Positions 5,398 to 5,427 of a stretch of 5,427 nt of DNA are shown piece after piece (the first letter of the stretch is position 1; the number at the start of each line of letters is the position of its first letter). The notes beneath the pieces were generated by a model, which saw only the letters and a program-made list of their open reading frames with translations, did no database searches and was not told the DNA's origin. Source of the stretch: Nitrososphaeraceae archaeon (GTDB lineage: Archaea; Thermoproteota; Nitrososphaeria; Nitrososphaerales; Nitrososphaeraceae). Both the position numbers and the translations under genes were made by a program. The stretch spans positions 1 through 5,427 of the forward strand of contig JAJNBK010000168.1 in NCBI GenBank assembly GCA_021155845.1, written 5' to 3'.

Positions 5398-5427
5398 GCA
5401 TAGGGTTTAAATAGTTTCAACATGGAT

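Noticed and set aside
5335..5403. 22-codon + strand frame with a hydrophobic middle
   Set aside because: It is short, overlaps the TATA-like box near 5386, and has no ribosome-binding or promoter support.

Overview
The window looks like part of a chromosome of an AT-rich archaeon, most likely an ammonia-oxidising Nitrososphaeria (Thaumarchaeota) member such as a Nitrososphaerales soil lineage. This is inference. It rests on AT-rich DNA, TATA-box promoters about 20-35 bases from starts with almost no leader, few Shine-Dalgarno sequences, and signal peptides ending in Ala-Gln or Ser-Gln like those of that group. No RNA gene, CRISPR array, insertion sequence or phage gene is visible.

Layout. 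At the left edge is the 3' end of an AMP-forming acetyl-CoA synthetase on the + strand (1-341). Its last 52 bases are repeated just downstream, followed by a hairpin. All other genes are on the - strand. Reading in their direction, from right to left, they are: a small secreted Asn/Thr/Gln-rich protein broken by a frameshift (5147-4730); a secreted NodB-type polysaccharide deacetylase (4311-3313); a secreted GH5-like glycoside hydrolase (3035-1668) whose C-terminal tail continues in another frame to 1520; and a membrane-anchored DUF192 protein (1111-620). The genes are 277-418 bases apart, and at least two have their own TATA-like promoter, so they are probably separate units rather than one operon.

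Theme. Three neighbouring products carry signal peptides and one has an N-terminal membrane anchor. The two with clear enzymatic folds act on polysaccharide: a deacetylase and a retaining beta-glycanase. Together they suggest a small locus for remodelling extracellular polysaccharide, either the cell's own matrix or an environmental glycan. The substrate cannot be read from the sequence.

Oddities. Two genes, and possibly a third at its start codon, read correctly if one extra base is removed. This may be sequencing error or real decay. The hydrolase start codon lies in the loop of a potential mRNA stem. A 408-base gap holds a cluster of short tandem repeats and a tiny lysine-rich reading frame. 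I see no convincing new biological system. The strongest leads are the frameshifted tails, the tandem repeat at the synthetase 3' end and the start-codon hairpin.
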